Shown piece after piece: positions 63,518 through 64,000 of a stretch of 64,000 bases of DNA. Source of the DNA: Formicarius rufipectus (taxonomy: Eukaryota; Chordata; Aves; Passeriformes; Formicariidae); contig VXAU01002079.1 of the NCBI GenBank assembly GCA_013399695.1, positions 370,287-434,286 of the forward strand. The letters run 5' to 3'. A program made the position numbers and the translations under genes. Under the pieces are notes generated by a model that was given only the letters and a program-made list of their open reading frames with translations, searched no databases and was not told the DNA's origin. Each line of letters begins with the position of its first letter. Position 1 is the first letter of the stretch.

Positions 63518-63912
63518 CAGGGGTGCAGGCAGGGATGCAGGTGTGGATGCAGGCAGGGTGGCAGGGATGCAGGCAGGGATGCGAGTATGGGCACAGGGAT
63601 GCAGGCAGGAGTGTGAGCAAGGACACAGGCAGGAGCACAGAGATGCAGGCAGATTGGCAGGGATGCAGGCAGAGGTTGAAGCAGGGACACGGGGATGCAG
63701 GCAGGGACACGGGGATGCAGGTATGGATGCAGGCAGGGACACAGGGATGCAGGTATGGATGCAGGCAGGGACACAGGGATGCAGGTATGGATGCAGGCAG
63801 GGGCACAGGGACTCTGTCAGGGATGCAGGCAGCCATGGAGTTGGGGGTGCAGGCAGGGTTGCAGGCAGGCAATGGAGCGGGCAAGTATACAGTCAGGGGT
63901 ACAGGCAGGGGG
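63518..63912. repeat. minisatellite of 'ggatgcaggcagg' type
   Basis: Built from 'gggatgcaggcagggacaca' modules. Between about 63,700 and 63,800 a 32-bp higher-order unit (acacagggatgcaggtatgg plus atgcaggcaggg) repeats about three times. Open frames through it, rich in Pro, Ala, Ser, Cys and His, are repeat artefacts. Confidence 0.93.
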
Positions 63913-64000
63913 TCGCCTCCCCATATCCTCCCATCACCCTCCCATATCCCCCCCATATTCCCCCATTTCCCCCACACTGCTCCCCCAATCACCCTCCCAT

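Larger units (their letters stand above)
59293..64000 (+). other. presumed first intron of the candidate MAP2K6 gene
   Basis: No further coding exon is recognised. It contains two CR1 fragments and the right-edge minisatellite. If the MAP2K6 call is wrong, this is plain intergenic sequence. Confidence 0.35.

Noticed and set aside
63299..63992. Cys/Pro/His-rich open frames of up to 159 codons at the right edge
   Set aside because: They translate the minisatellite module over and over. There is no non-repeat coding context.
59293..64000. Search for MAP2K6 exon 2 and kinase exons
   Set aside because: I found no stretch encoding a KKRNPGLK-like or kinase sequence with splice sites, so no second exon is claimed.
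1..64000. tRNA, rRNA or known small RNA genes
   Set aside because: I saw no tRNA-like cloverleaf boxes or rRNA segments on reading. Without a covariance search this is only a weak negative.

Overview
This is a piece of a bird nuclear genome. Two things show it: spliced multi-exon genes with vertebrate splice signals, and many CR1 LINE 3' ends of the avian type (ending in the form 'ccaacccaaaccattctatgattctatg'). The species cannot be named from the sequence. Nothing prokaryotic, plasmid-like or phage-like is present.

Region by region. (1) 411-12,547, minus strand: the first 18 coding exons (about 849 residues) of an ABCA8/9/10-type ABC-A transporter. The window ends inside the gene, so its second half lies beyond the left edge. 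(2) 12,556-17,310: spacer with one CR1 tail. (3) 17,311-47,503, minus strand: a complete ABCA5 gene, with 38 coding exons adding up to 4,947 nt and a 1,648-residue protein. Every junction keeps frame, from MAAAAPREAG to QEDRVIF-stop. It is followed by a probable 3.3-kb 3' UTR that holds a 52-bp tandem repeat. (4) 47,504-50,950: upstream region with a solo-LTR-like element and a possible non-coding exon. (5) 50,940-53,330: CpG-rich DNA, probably the ABCA5 promoter area, full of minisatellites and broken by a 291-base assembly gap. (6) 53,400-59,040: spacer with CR1 tails. (7) About 59,150-59,292, plus strand: a CpG-rich leader and a 13-nt coding start (MQTK plus one base) before a consensus donor. 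I read this as a candidate first coding exon of MAP2K6, the neighbour expected head-to-head with ABCA5. (8) 59,293-64,000: presumed intron with two CR1 copies and a second minisatellite at the right edge.

The two transporters are tandem duplicates. Across the 18 exons they share in this window, ten have identical lengths, the other eight differ only by multiples of three, and all intron phases match. ABCA5 is a full transporter of late endosome/lysosome membranes, with two membrane halves and two ATPase domains. The left-hand gene belongs to the A6-like subgroup. Its first ATPase domain departs from consensus at the signature motif (LSGAQ) and at the H-loop (Gln for His).

I found no previously undescribed biological system. 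The points most worth checking are the tiny candidate MAP2K6 exon, the altered ATPase motifs, a GC-AG intron and a weak donor in the left-hand gene, and the minisatellites at the ABCA5 promoter and in its 3' UTR.
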